Source: Porphyromonadaceae bacterium UBA7555 (GTDB lineage: Bacteria > Bacteroidota > Bacteroidia > Bacteroidales > Muribaculaceae). Taken from it: a DNA stretch of 64,000 bases. The position numbers and the translations under genes were made by a program. Of the stretch, positions 53,562-64,000 are shown in pieces. The notes beneath the pieces are model-generated. The model did not search any database, was not told the DNA's origin, and saw nothing but the letters and a program-made list of their open reading frames with translations. Numbering within the stretch: position 1 is the first letter of the stretch; every line of letters begins with the position of its first letter. The DNA is taken from the NCBI GenBank assembly GCA_002478045.1, contig DLLT01000016.1, forward strand, positions 3,605-67,604, in the 5' to 3' direction.

Positions 53562-54602
53562 ATGACCGTCATACGTTCAAATATACAAACAGCGTGCTTT
53601 GCATTGGTATGCGCCATTCTTTCCCTCGGCTTTACGGCCTGCCACAGCATAGAGGAAGAGGATAATACAATCATAGGCAACTTCGATGCACTGTGGGACA
53701 TTTTGGATAGGCATTACTGCTTTTTCGAACAAAAGGGTGTGGACTGGGATGAGGTATACCGCCGCTACCGACCCCAAGCCAAGGCGTGCCATACGGCGCA
53801 GCAGCTTTTCGATGTATGTGCTCGGATGCTGGACGAGTTGCGCGACGGCCATGTCAACCTATCGGCATCGTTCAACACCTCGTACTATCGCAAATGGTGG
53901 AGCGACTATCCTCAGAATTATGACGAGCGCCTTGTGCTCGAGCATTACCTGAACTTTGACTATCGTCAGGCCGGCGCTCTGACCTACGCCATGCTGCCAC
54001 AGCGCATAGGGTATATCTCGTATCGCAGCTTCGGCAGTCCCATCGGCGAGGGCAACCTCGATGCCGTTCTGTCGTACTTTGAGATAGCTCAAGGCCTTAT
54101 TATAGACGTGCGCGACAACGGCGGCGGCAATATGACCAATGTCGAAACCCTTGTACGCCGCTTTATTTCGGATCGCACCCTGGCCGGATACACCGTGCAC
54201 AAGAACGGGCCGGGACACAATGATTTTGCAGAGCCTTACGCCTACTATTATGATGCCGCCGATGCCGGACGCGTGCGCTGGCTCAAACCCGTAGTGGTGC
54301 TGTGCAACCGCTCAACCTTCAGCGCCGCCAACAATTTTGTGTCCGTGATGCGCCTATTGCCTACGGTCACCGTTGTGGGCGCTACCACCGGCGGCGGTAG
54401 CGGAATGCCGATGTCGTCCGAACTGCCCTGCGGATGGAGCATACGCTTCTCGGCCTGCTCGTTCCTTGACGCGCAGGGCAATAGCACCGAAGCCGGCGTC
54501 AATCCCTCGGAAGGCTGTGCCGTCGACCTTGACCCGGCGCAAGCTGCTATGGGGCATGATACGATGCTCGACAAGGCCATAGCCGTCATCCAATCCAAGT
54601 GA
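53562..54602 (+). CDS. S41-family (C-terminal processing type) serine protease, lipoprotein
   Basis: 346 residues. Signal peptide II with a lipobox at FTAC (Cys27). The tail-specific protease domain includes ALWDILDRHYCFFE, LRDGHVNL, IIDVRDNGGGNMTN, and the nucleophile Ser in NRSTFSAANNF, followed by VGATTGGGSGMP. No PDZ domain is evident between residues 60 and 120, unlike CtpA, so it is the short S41 type. It is probably an outer membrane-anchored periplasmic protease, 61 bases after the DUF3316 gene. Confidence 0.9.
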   Translation: MTVIRSNIQTACFALVCAILSLGFTACHSIEEEDNTIIGNFDALWDILDRHYCFFEQKGVDWDEVYRRYRPQAKACHTAQQLFDVCARMLDELRDGHVNLSASFNTSYYRKWWSDYPQNYDERLVLEHYLNFDYRQAGALTYAMLPQRIGYISYRSFGSPIGEGNLDAVLSYFEIAQGLIIDVRDNGGGNMTNVETLVRRFISDRTLAGYTVHKNGPGHNDFAEPYAYYYDAADAGRVRWLKPVVVLCNRSTFSAANNFVSVMRLLPTVTVVGATTGGGSGMPMSSELPCGWSIRFSACSFLDAQGNSTEAGVNPSEGCAVDLDPAQAAMGHDTMLDKAIAVIQSK

Positions 54603-54614
54603 TTGAGTAATGGG

Positions 54615-54676
54615 AATATAGCCGCCATTATAGTTACAACAGCTATTATAGCCATAATAGCCGTAATACTATGATG
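54615..54676. repeat. Degenerate 9-bp tandem repeat, TATAATAGC family, copy C
   Basis: Units such as AATATAGC, TATTATAGC, CATAATAGC, CGTAATACT fill the gap between the convergent S41 protease and PHP phosphatase genes. Confidence 0.7.
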
Positions 54677-54705
54677 GTTGTTGCAAGCCTTGGCGCGGCC
54701 TATTA

Positions 54706-55440
54706 TCAGTCAAAGATGTTATTCTTAATTTTGGGAGCGAGTAAATCGCGATGGTGGCGAGCCTCCGATGATGCGAGGTATTCGCGCAGACAAGACACGT
54801 GTCGATGTCCGTGCATATCCGTGCCCAGAAAGTCTACCATACCGGCCTTGGCCAGTGCCTCAGCCATTTTCTTTTCCTGCTTGCCATAGTATCCGGCCAG
54901 TGACAGCATATTGATCTGGAACAGAAGATTGCGGTGAAGCTCTTCGTAGCGATTGCCACGTGCGTGATAATATAAGTAGCGCTCGGGATGTGCAAGTATG
55001 GGCTTGTAGCCGCGCACCTGCAAGTCAAATACCAGTTGTTCGATGTTCCACGGTTCTTGGATAAAGGAATTTTCGATGAGCAGGTAATTGTCGGGGAAGG
55101 GCATAAGTATGCCTTGCTCGATGTGACGTTGCAACAGCTCATCAATACGATATTCGGCCGAATGGTCGATGCGTACGTCCACGCCGTCGCGCGCCAATAC
55201 GTCCTTGAGCGCCTGAATCGGACCGGCCAGCGTCTGAGGATTGTTTTCGAAAGTGGCTTGTGTGACGTGCGGTGTCGCGATGATATGGCGTATGCCCATA
55301 TCGTACAACGCCGAAACCAACTCGGAGGATGTATCCGCGTCAGGCGAGCCGTCATCCACTCCGGGGACTACATGACAGTGTATATCCGTTGAAAACCAAA
55401 ACTTTATAGGCTCCGGTGTCTTCTTGAAAATATTGAACAT
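54706..55440 (-). CDS. PHP-domain tyrosine phosphatase (CpsB/YwqE-like)
   Basis: 244 residues. The PHP metal site is clear: DIHCHVVPGVDDG near the start, IIATPHVTQATFENNP, HPERYLYY and GTDMHGHRH. These manganese-dependent phosphatases remove phosphate from the tyrosine-rich tail of Wzc/CpsD-type kinases and so control capsule or exopolysaccharide chain length. It may act with the flippase and sugar transferase of this window. A TATTTTTG box (55465-55472, minus strand) is the likely promoter -7 element. Confidence 0.92.
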   Translation of the reverse strand: MFNIFKKTPEPIKFWFSTDIHCHVVPGVDDGSPDADTSSELVSALYDMGIRHIIATPHVTQATFENNPQTLAGPIQALKDVLARDGVDVRIDHSAEYRIDELLQRHIEQGILMPFPDNYLLIENSFIQEPWNIEQLVFDLQVRGYKPILAHPERYLYYHARGNRYEELHRNLLFQINMLSLAGYYGKQEKKMAEALAKAGMVDFLGTDMHGHRHVSCLREYLASSEARHHRDLLAPKIKNNIFD

Positions 55441-55505
55441 TTTCGAAAGGGTGTTATTTTACTGCAAAAATAGTCATTTTTCGCGAAAATATTTAGGGAA
55501 AAATT

Positions 55506-55536
55506 TCTGCATATCAAATATTTTCTGTTAACTTTG
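55506..55536 (+). promoter_or_regulatory. Promoter of the oxaloacetate decarboxylase/pyruvate carboxylase gene
   Basis: TCTG (55506-55509), 19 bases, TAACTTTG (55529-55536). The leader to the ATG is about 147 bases. Confidence 0.6.
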
Positions 55537-55689
55537 CGGTGTCGGGAGGACAAAGTGTCTTGACCGGGCGTTATCCACAGGGTAATCAAGCGCCGCGATA
55601 TGGCAAAACGTCACCTCGATAGCATCACAGATAATGATAAATATTATCCAATACCATATTACCCTCACAAAAACCACTGACCATAAATT

Positions 55690-57588
55690 ATGGAAAAGCG
55701 TAAACTGAAAATCCGCGACCTTACACTCCGCGACGGCCAACAATCATTGTTCGCCACCCGACTGAGCCAGTCCGAAATTGACAAACTGTTGCCGTTGTAC
55801 GAGAATGCCGGCTTCTACATCATGGAAGTATGGGGTGGTGCCGTACCCGACTCGGTGATGCGCTATCTCGACGAATCTCCCTGGGATCGTCTGCGCTCCG
55901 TCTCCAAAGTCATGAAAGACAAGTCGATGCTGTCGGCTCTGTCGCGCGGTCGCAACCTCTTTGGCTATGTGCCTTATCCGGACTATGTACTCGAAGGCTT
56001 CTATAAAGAGGCTATCACCAACGGTCTGAACGTTATGCGTATCTTTGATGCGCTCAACGACATCGACAACGTCAAGGAGTCCATCCGTATGATCAACGCC
56101 CTGGGCGGCGTGCCCGACGGTGCCGTATGCTACACCGTAGACCCCAAGGAAGAAACGCCTCAAGCCGAAGCACCAAAGGGCTTCTTTGCTAAGCTCTTCG
56201 GCAAGAAAGCTCCCGCAGCTCCCGCTCCCAAGAAGATCTTCACCGACGAATACTTTGTCGAGAAAGCCAAGGCTATGGAAGCCCTTGGCGCCAAGATAAT
56301 CACCCTCAAGGATATGGCCGGCCTCGTAACGCCCTCGCGTGCAGCCTCCATTATCTCCAAACTCAAAGCCAATGTCAAGGTCGACATCGACTTCCACACA
56401 CACTGCACCCCCGGCTACGGCCTCGCATCCTGCATCATGGCCATACTCCACGGCGTAGACATCCTCGATACCAACATCTGGTGGTTCGGCGGCGGTAGCG
56501 CCGCTCCGGCCATCGAATTGGTATACCTCTTCGCCGACAAACTCGGTGTAGAACTGGACGTGGATATGAAGGCCGTCGGCGAAATACGCAAAGCACTGCG
56601 CGGCGCTCGTCAGAGCCTCGCTGCTTACGACCTGAACAAGGACAACTTCCCCCGCGAATTCGATCCCCTCACAGACAAGCTTCCCGCCGAAGTTGAGGCA
56701 CAAGTCGATGCAGCCGTTGCAGCCGCCAAGGCAGGCGACGAAGAAGCACTGCTCGATGCATGCCACGCCATCGAGAAATATTTCGGCTTCCCCAAGCCCA
56801 ACGAATTGGTGAAGAATGCCGAAGTCCCCGGCGGTATGTACTCCAATATGGTGGCTCAGCTGAAGTCTCTCAAGGCCGAAGATGTCCTCGAAGACGCTAT
56901 GCGCTTGATACCTATGGTACGCCGCGACGCCGGTCTGGTGCCCCTGGTTACACCTACCAGCCAGATTGTAGGCAGCCAGGCCGTGATGGTGGCCATCGAC
57001 CGCCGCAAAGGCAATCCCGACTACACCACCAAGTCCAACCAGTTTATCTCGCTGGTTAGGGGCGAATACGGACACACCCCCGTGCCCATAGATCCCGCCT
57101 TCCGCGAAAAAATCACCGGCGATGCCACCGAACACGCATACGATACCTCCAACTACAAGAAACCGGAAAATCCCGTATTGCCGGATTGTGGCGGCGTCAA
57201 ACTGGCCTCGAACACCGAGGAAGAACTACTGCTCGCTCTGCTGCCCAACGTGGCTATGCCGTTCCTGAAGAAACGTCGTGCTGCCGAATATGCTGCCGCT
57301 AAGGCTGCTGCCGCCCCCGCCGCCGCTGCCGAAGCTGAGGCTGCTCCCGCTGCTGCCGATGAGCCCATCACCGGTCCCGTAATCAAGGCTCCCATGCCCG
57401 GACGCATCATCAGCGTTGACGTGGCCGCCGGCGACAAGGTGACCAAGGGAAAGACACTCCTGGTATACGAAGCCATGAAGATGGAAAATGACGTTACCGC
57501 TGACCGCGACTGCACTGTTAAGCGCGTATTTGTTGCTCCCGGTGACCAAATCGGCAACGATACCGTCCTCATCGAATTCGCCGACTGA
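55690..57588 (+). CDS. Oxaloacetate decarboxylase alpha subunit / pyruvate carboxylase subunit B, biotin-carrying
   Basis: 632 residues. The carboxyltransferase TIM barrel begins KIRDLTLRDGQQSLFATR and includes YIMEVWGGAVPDSVM, MRIFDALNDIDNV, KDMAGLVTPS and DFHTHCTPGYG, followed by the PYC_OADA helical domain (PGGMYSNMVAQL). After an Ala-rich linker comes a biotinyl domain with EAMKMEND as the biotin site. Residues about 157-178 are an Ala/Pro/Lys-rich insert (ETPQAEAPKGFFAKLFGKK) inside the barrel. It would move CO2 to or from oxaloacetate in the fermentative succinate/propionate route or anaplerosis. No beta/gamma subunit genes are adjacent; a terminator follows at 57626. Confidence 0.92.
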   Translation: MEKRKLKIRDLTLRDGQQSLFATRLSQSEIDKLLPLYENAGFYIMEVWGGAVPDSVMRYLDESPWDRLRSVSKVMKDKSMLSALSRGRNLFGYVPYPDYVLEGFYKEAITNGLNVMRIFDALNDIDNVKESIRMINALGGVPDGAVCYTVDPKEETPQAEAPKGFFAKLFGKKAPAAPAPKKIFTDEYFVEKAKAMEALGAKIITLKDMAGLVTPSRAASIISKLKANVKVDIDFHTHCTPGYGLASCIMAILHGVDILDTNIWWFGGGSAAPAIELVYLFADKLGVELDVDMKAVGEIRKALRGARQSLAAYDLNKDNFPREFDPLTDKLPAEVEAQVDAAVAAAKAGDEEALLDACHAIEKYFGFPKPNELVKNAEVPGGMYSNMVAQLKSLKAEDVLEDAMRLIPMVRRDAGLVPLVTPTSQIVGSQAVMVAIDRRKGNPDYTTKSNQFISLVRGEYGHTPVPIDPAFREKITGDATEHAYDTSNYKKPENPVLPDCGGVKLASNTEEELLLALLPNVAMPFLKKRRAAEYAAAKAAAAPAAAAEAEAAPAAADEPITGPVIKAPMPGRIISVDVAAGDKVTKGKTLLVYEAMKMENDVTADRDCTVKRVFVAPGDQIGNDTVLIEFAD

Positions 57589-57625
57589 TAACGACAATGC
57601 ACGGCTTAAGGCCGTCAAAAGAATT

Positions 57626-57657
57626 GAGGGACAGCCGCAGTGGCTGTCCCTCGTTTT
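57626..57657 (+). terminator. Rho-independent terminator of the biotin-enzyme gene
   Basis: Eleven-base perfect arms GAGGGACAGCC (57626-57636) and GGCTGTCCCTC (57642-57652), followed by GTTTTA. Confidence 0.88.
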
Positions 57658-57749
57658 ATGTATATAGACAGATGAAGAAGATTAATTCCCTCTAGTGAGG
57701 ATGTTTACCCTTAGGCCGGGATTAGTATCAGAAATGTGAGTGTTAATGT

Positions 57750-57785
57750 AAAAGTGGAGCGGCCACCCGTATGGGTAGCCGCTCC
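57750..57785 (-). terminator. Rho-independent terminator of pnp
   Basis: A 13-bp stem with one mismatch (57756-57785) followed on the minus strand by TTTTA, 37 bases after the pnp stop. Confidence 0.8.
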
Positions 57786-57821
57786 GGTCGGTATGGGTTG
57801 ATGCCTCTCTATGAGGGGGTA

Positions 57822-60098
<2,277 letters not shown>

Positions 60099-60161
60099 AA
60101 TGACGTTTGGGGTTGCTTTGTGTAATTTGTATATTTCGTTTTATTTCGCTCAAAAATCGTG

Positions 60162-60193
60162 CAAAGTTACACATTATTAAGCACATTACCAAA
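60162..60193 (-). promoter_or_regulatory. Promoter of pnp
   Basis: Minus strand TTTG (60190-60193), 20 bases, TAACTTTG (60162-60169), a full consensus match. Confidence 0.82.
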
Positions 60194-60289
60194 ATTATTT
60201 TGCCTCACTGTTTTTTCGATGTCCGACTTGGGCGGATGTCGCGGTCGCGGGTGTTGTCTCCGGCGGTTAATATGTCTGTCGGTGTCGGC

Positions 60290-60321
60290 TTTGTGCAGAC
60301 ACTCGAAATGTCGTATCTTTG
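60290..60321 (+). promoter_or_regulatory. Promoter of the TraB/GumN gene
   Basis: TTTG (60290-60293), 20 bases, TATCTTTG (60314-60321), a full consensus match. Confidence 0.8.
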
Positions 60322-60344
60322 TGAAATCGAAAACACAAGGGGAT

Positions 60345-61310
60345 ATGAATTATCGTAGGAAACATATAGATATGACTTCGTTGTATGGCAAGATATGCAA
60401 TGAATGGCGAGGGATGCTCGGCCGCGTATTGGCGTTTGTCATTGTGGCTGTAATTAGCTTTGTCGGAGCGGCGGCGCAGGTGCTGTGGCGCGTGACGGCG
60501 AAGGGAGACGATGGCGGCGTCACGCATACATCGTATGTCCTGGGGACGATGCATACGGCCGGGACGGAAGTGCTTGACACATTGACCGGAATGACTGAGG
60601 CGCTGGAGCGTGCCGCCGTGGTGTACGGCGAGGTGGATGCCTCCGAGATGGCGCTCTCGCCGGAGGCTATGGCTTGCGCCATTGCGCCGAGCGACAGCAC
60701 CTTGCAGCGACTTCTGTCGCCGGCATCGCTTGATTCGTTATGCCGATACGTGTCCTCATTCGAGGTGGACGGCTCTGAGACAGTGAAGGCTTTGAGCCGA
60801 ATGAAGCCGGCAATGCTGGACGCTTTTCTCGAAGTGCGCCGTTCGGGAGCATCAACGGATATGTCGCCGGACATTGCACTGCAACATCGCGCTCGGGCCA
60901 TGGGCCGGGAGGTGCGTGCCCTCGAGACCGCCGCGCAGCAGATGCGTATGCTTATGAACCTACCCATCAGCGAGCAACTGGAGTCGCTGATGGAGTCAGT
61001 GCGTGCTCCCGAGGCGGCACAGGCGGCTTCGGACAGCCTCGTTGCGGCCTATCATCGTCAAGACCTCGCGGCCATAGAGCACCTGCTTGCCCATGAAATG
61101 GGACAAGCGTATGCCGAGCGGATGCTATATGCGCGCAACCGCGCCTGGACGGCCGTGCTCGTCCCCGAAATGCGGCGCCGCAGTGTCCTGGTGGCCGTAG
61201 GTGCCGGGCATTTGGTCGGCACGCAAGGGCTGCCGAAATTGCTTCGTGATGCCGGACTTGACGTCAGTCCCGTTGGCGGTAGCGCACGGCAGCCGGAGCA
61301 AGGAAGATGA
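60345..61310 (+). CDS. TraB/GumN family protein
   Basis: 321 residues from the ATG at 60345, about 17 bases after the predicted transcription start (ATG 60372 is an alternative). An N-terminal membrane/signal segment (VLAFVIVAVISFVGAAAQV) is followed by the TraB/GumN core: LWRVTA...SYVLGTMHTAG, VYGEVDAS, HEMGQAYAERMLYARNRAWT and VAVGAGHLVGTQGLPKLL. The two GxxH motifs (GTMH, GAGH) are typical and suggest a metal-dependent protease-like fold (Tiki/TraB). Probably periplasmic. It overlaps the convergent MFS gene by 47 bases. Confidence 0.88.
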   Translation: MNYRRKHIDMTSLYGKICNEWRGMLGRVLAFVIVAVISFVGAAAQVLWRVTAKGDDGGVTHTSYVLGTMHTAGTEVLDTLTGMTEALERAAVVYGEVDASEMALSPEAMACAIAPSDSTLQRLLSPASLDSLCRYVSSFEVDGSETVKALSRMKPAMLDAFLEVRRSGASTDMSPDIALQHRARAMGREVRALETAAQQMRMLMNLPISEQLESLMESVRAPEAAQAASDSLVAAYHRQDLAAIEHLLAHEMGQAYAERMLYARNRAWTAVLVPEMRRRSVLVAVGAGHLVGTQGLPKLLRDAGLDVSPVGGSARQPEQGR

Positions 61311-62448
61311 TGAGCAAGCCGAAGGAGGCTGCAATAGCCAGGGCTACGCGCAGCGTCAGCGCCTGAGCCAAGAGACCTATCAATGGCGGGCCGACCATAA
61401 ATCCGATGAACGAAATCGACGAAACCACGGTGATGGCCGTTGCCGGCGACAGTCGCGGATGACGTCCGGCGGCGCTGTAGCATATAGGCACAACCGTGGA
61501 CATGCCAAGCCCCACAAGCAGGAAGCCCAAGGTGGCTGTCACAAGATACGGGAAGGCCGTGGCTATCAGCAGCCCGGCCATAATGCTGGCGCCACTGATG
61601 CGTAGGACATGAGCCGCATCATAGCGCGTGATGAAGCGGTCGGCCACAAATCGCCCGAAAGTCATTGCCGCCATTCCGGCGATATACCCGGCACGTATCA
61701 GCGCCTCCGGAGGACATACCACCGTAGCCATATACACCGACGACCAGTCGTAGACCGTGCCCTCGCAGAACATTCCGCCAAAGGCGACAAAACCAAGCAT
61801 AATGATGACGCCGTCCAGCAGCCCGAAACCATGATGATGGCTATTCACCTCGGACTTATTATCATTATTGTCGGAGTGCTGTAGCTTAGAGTCGTCCATC
61901 AGTCGAAAGCCCATAGGGAAAGAGACACCTATGCACAATATCGCCACAACGGTATAATGCACCCACAACGGCAATCCGGTGATTACGAAGCCGGTACCCA
62001 CGAGGCCGCCCAACAACCCACCGAGGCTCCATAGCCCGTGGAATGAGGACAGTATCGAGCGCCCGTAGATCTTTTCAAGCTCCACAGACTGTGTATTCAC
62101 CGAGATATTGAGGATATTGGCTGCCATGCCAAAGAGAAACAGTACGACAAACAGCGACACAAACGTCGGCGCCTGACTGATGCCGAAAAGTACGACCGCG
62201 TATGCCACCAAGGACACGCGCAACACCATACGGCTGCCCCAGCGCGCAATCAACATCGCCGAGATAGCCATCATTGCTATCTGGCCCGCCGGAATGGCAA
62301 AAAGCAGCGCCCCAAGGCTGCCGTCGTCCAGCGACAGAGCCGCCTTTACATCCGGGATACGCGATGCCCACGAGGCGAACACCATTCCCATAGCCAGATA
62401 ATACACACTGATAGCGCGCCTTATGCGCTTACGTTGCACATCATTCAT
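61264..62448 (-). CDS. MFS transporter (YbjJ-like)
   Basis: 394 residues, twelve membrane helices in two halves split by a His/Asp/Asn-rich loop (about 190-210). The first helix-loop FASWASRIPDVKAALSLDDGSLGALLFAIPAG matches the YbjJ/sugar-like MFS group. The second half has GMAAMTFGRFVADRF. The substrate is unknown. A full-consensus promoter lies at 62606-62636, close to the CRISPR array, giving a leader of about 150 bases. Confidence 0.9.
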   Translation of the reverse strand: MNDVQRKRIRRAISVYYLAMGMVFASWASRIPDVKAALSLDDGSLGALLFAIPAGQIAMMAISAMLIARWGSRMVLRVSLVAYAVVLFGISQAPTFVSLFVVLFLFGMAANILNISVNTQSVELEKIYGRSILSSFHGLWSLGGLLGGLVGTGFVITGLPLWVHYTVVAILCIGVSFPMGFRLMDDSKLQHSDNNDNKSEVNSHHHGFGLLDGVIIMLGFVAFGGMFCEGTVYDWSSVYMATVVCPPEALIRAGYIAGMAAMTFGRFVADRFITRYDAAHVLRISGASIMAGLLIATAFPYLVTATLGFLLVGLGMSTVVPICYSAAGRHPRLSPATAITVVSSISFIGFMVGPPLIGLLAQALTLRVALAIAASFGLLIIFLAPAAVRYRQRD

Positions 62449-62605
62449 ATATGCAAATCATTAAAAAACGTGATACTTCAAAACCTAACAATTCGACAGC
62501 CGTGCATCCGTCCGAAGCCGTTGCCCTCGGCTGTCATCTAATCATTTTATCTTTTCATACCCGTGAGGTCTGCACCCTACAGGGCTTGCCTTCGCAATCG
62601 CGTTG

Positions 62606-62636
62606 CAAAATTAGCAATTATTCCGCTCCCTACAAA
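62606..62636 (-). promoter_or_regulatory. Promoter of the MFS gene
   Basis: Minus strand TTTG (62633-62636), 19 bases, TAATTTTG (62606-62613). It reads away from the CRISPR array that begins 28 bases further on. Confidence 0.8.
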
Positions 62637-62663
62637 TTCCGTGCCATCCCCCCCCCCGAGCTG

Positions 62664-64000
62664 GTTGTATATCATTATAATCCTACATCAAACCGCAACG
62701 AGGTCAATATCGAAGTGTCGGGCGGTCTTGTTGTATATCATTATAATCCTACATCAAACCGCAACGGCAAACTCGCATAGGAGTGCCGCATACGGGTTGT
62801 ATATCATTATAATCCTACATCAAACCGCAACCATTGGGATGCCCCGCCAAAGCGCCCTCGGGTTGTATATCATTATAATCCTACATCAAACCGCAACTTT
62901 ATCAGTTTTTGGTCGGCTTTGGAGAGGTTGTATATCATTATAATCCTACATCAAACCGCAACTGCGGAAACATACAGCTTGCGGCGCTTTATGTTGTATA
63001 TCATTATAATCCTACATCAAACCGCAACCGATGGACACAGCCACCGCGCCGCACTGCTGTTGTATATCATTATAATCCTACATCAAACCGCAACACTGCC
63101 GGGGTGTACGACCCTACGGCCAAGGTTGTATATCATTATAATCCTACATCAAACCGCAACGCAGTTGCTATTCGGAAATTTGGGAACGCTGTTGTATATC
63201 ATTATAATCCTACATCAAACCGCAACGCACCGCGTCTCCTCCCCGCATATTCCGTTGTTGTATATCATTATAATCCTACATCAAACCGCAACGCGCTCGC
63301 GTATCAAGCGCACAACGTGTTCGTTGTATATCATTATAATCCTACATCAAACCGCAACTGCCCATGGACGTTGTCAGCACCGACAGCAGTTGTATATCAT
63401 TATAATCCTACATCAAACCGCAACCGCGTTGAGCGTCTGCATTTTTTCTTTCTGTTGTATATCATTATAATCCTACATCAAACCGCAACTTTGGCGACAC
63501 TTGGGAAAGTGCCGCCACTGTTGTATATCATTATAATCCTACATCAAACCGCAACTAAGTACGCTTCACAAAGACTTGCGGCCCTGTTGTATATCATTAT
63601 AATCCTACATCAAACCGCAACACGCTGCAGCTCTTGTAAACGCATGGAAACGTTGTATATCATTATAATCCTACATCAAACCGCAACTTTGAGGCCGTTG
63701 CCCTTGCCATAAGCCAGTTGTATATCATTATAATCCTACATCAAACCGCAACCATCTGCCCTCGCGTCACGGCGGATGTGGTGTTGTATATCATTATAAT
63801 CCTACATCAAACCGCAACCCGCCGCTGCAGCGGTGCAGGCGCACGATGGTTGTATATCATTATAATCCTACATCAAACCGCAACATGCTTATGGCGTATT
63901 GCGCGCCGTTGTCAGTTGTATATCATTATAATCCTACATCAAACCGCAACGAGTGAGCGTCTCGGCGCGGACGATGGTCGGTTGTATATCATTATAATCC
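62664..64000. CRISPR. CRISPR array: 20 full 36-bp repeats plus one cut by the window end, 20 spacers
   Basis: The repeat is 36 bp, starting GTTGTATATC and ending AAACCGCAAC, with no change seen in any copy. Starts: 62664, 62730, 62796, 62862, 62927, 62993, 63059, 63125, 63191, 63257, 63323, 63389, 63454, 63520, 63586, 63652, 63717, 63783, 63849, 63915, 63981 (partial). Spacers are 30 bp except three of 29 bp (after repeats 4, 12 and 16), all different and more GC-rich than the repeat. The GTTG...CAAC ends with 36/30 sizes fit type II (or type VI-B) arrays better than type I or III, but no cas gene or tracrRNA is in the window. The array runs past the window. Confidence 0.98.

Noticed and set aside
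62451..63712. Open frames running through the CRISPR array (repeated peptides VVYHYNPTSNRN or LYIIIILHQTAT)
   Set aside because: The 66-bp repeat-plus-spacer period is a multiple of three, so frames stay open; the peptides are just the repeat translated.
62664..64000. Spacers matching other parts of this window (self-targeting)
   Set aside because: By-eye comparison with the window showed no convincing match; this was not an exhaustive search.

Overview
The window looks like a chromosomal segment of a Bacteroidales bacterium with a fairly GC-rich genome, most like the Muribaculaceae. This is inferred from content: a SusC/SusD pair, a DUF5103 type IX secretion plug protein, DUF349, DUF3109 and DUF3316 proteins, a Bacteroidales-style oxaloacetate decarboxylase/pyruvate carboxylase alpha subunit, and about 25 promoter-like sites of the Bacteroidetes form TTTG-N19/20-TAnnTTTG with almost no Shine-Dalgarno sequences. 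No rRNA and no complete transposon was seen.

Layout. 1-5.9 kb: end of a DUF4292-like lipoprotein gene, an EnvC-like amidase activator, a Wzx-like flippase, and (minus strand) a class A penicillin-binding protein. 6-11 kb: an outer membrane protein, a GT10 fucosyltransferase, a RhuM-family protein flanked by a perfect 32-bp direct repeat, and an MsbA-type ABC exporter. 11.2-12.4 kb: queF-queC (queuosine precursor synthesis). 12.6-14.1 kb: tRNA-Ser, a TIR-domain membrane protein and tRNA-Lys. 14.4-20 kb: an AlkD-like HEAT protein, an EamA transporter, an OmpA-like glycine-zipper protein, about 0.9 kb without a convincing gene, and a DUF349 protein. 20-27 kb: a polyprenyl sugar transferase, an unknown exported protein, holA, a solitary HsdR-N domain protein, cinA, tsaD and a beta-barrel protein. 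27.4-33 kb: a solitary susCD operon with a strong promoter and terminator. 33-38 kb: lysC, DUF3109, the T9SS plug gene, ung, tRNA-Arg and a secreted protein with a T9SS-like C-terminal end. 38-49.5 kb: a SulP transporter, two small membrane/lipoproteins, Dabb, comEC, aroE, a META lipoprotein, a GT-C type membrane protein, lgt and an AgcS symporter. 49.8-62.4 kb: parC, DUF3316, an S41 protease, a PHP-type phosphatase, the oadA-like gene, pnp, a TraB/GumN protein and an MFS transporter. 62.66 kb to the window end: a CRISPR array of 20 complete and one cut 36-bp repeats, with no cas gene inside the window.

How the genes fit together. Much of the window serves the envelope: peptidoglycan synthesis and splitting (PBP1A, EnvC), lipid A/polysaccharide export (MsbA, Wzx, sugar transferase, PHP phosphatase, GT10, GT-C protein), lipoprotein maturation (Lgt with several lipoproteins), and outer membrane import/export (SusCD, T9SS plug). 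The rest is housekeeping (tRNA modification, replication, RNA decay, lysine/shikimate pathways). Accessory signals are the CRISPR array, the TIR-membrane protein between two tRNA genes, the repeat-flanked rhuM gene, the HsdR-N orphan, and two dispersed families of degenerate 9-bp tandem repeats in intergenic DNA.
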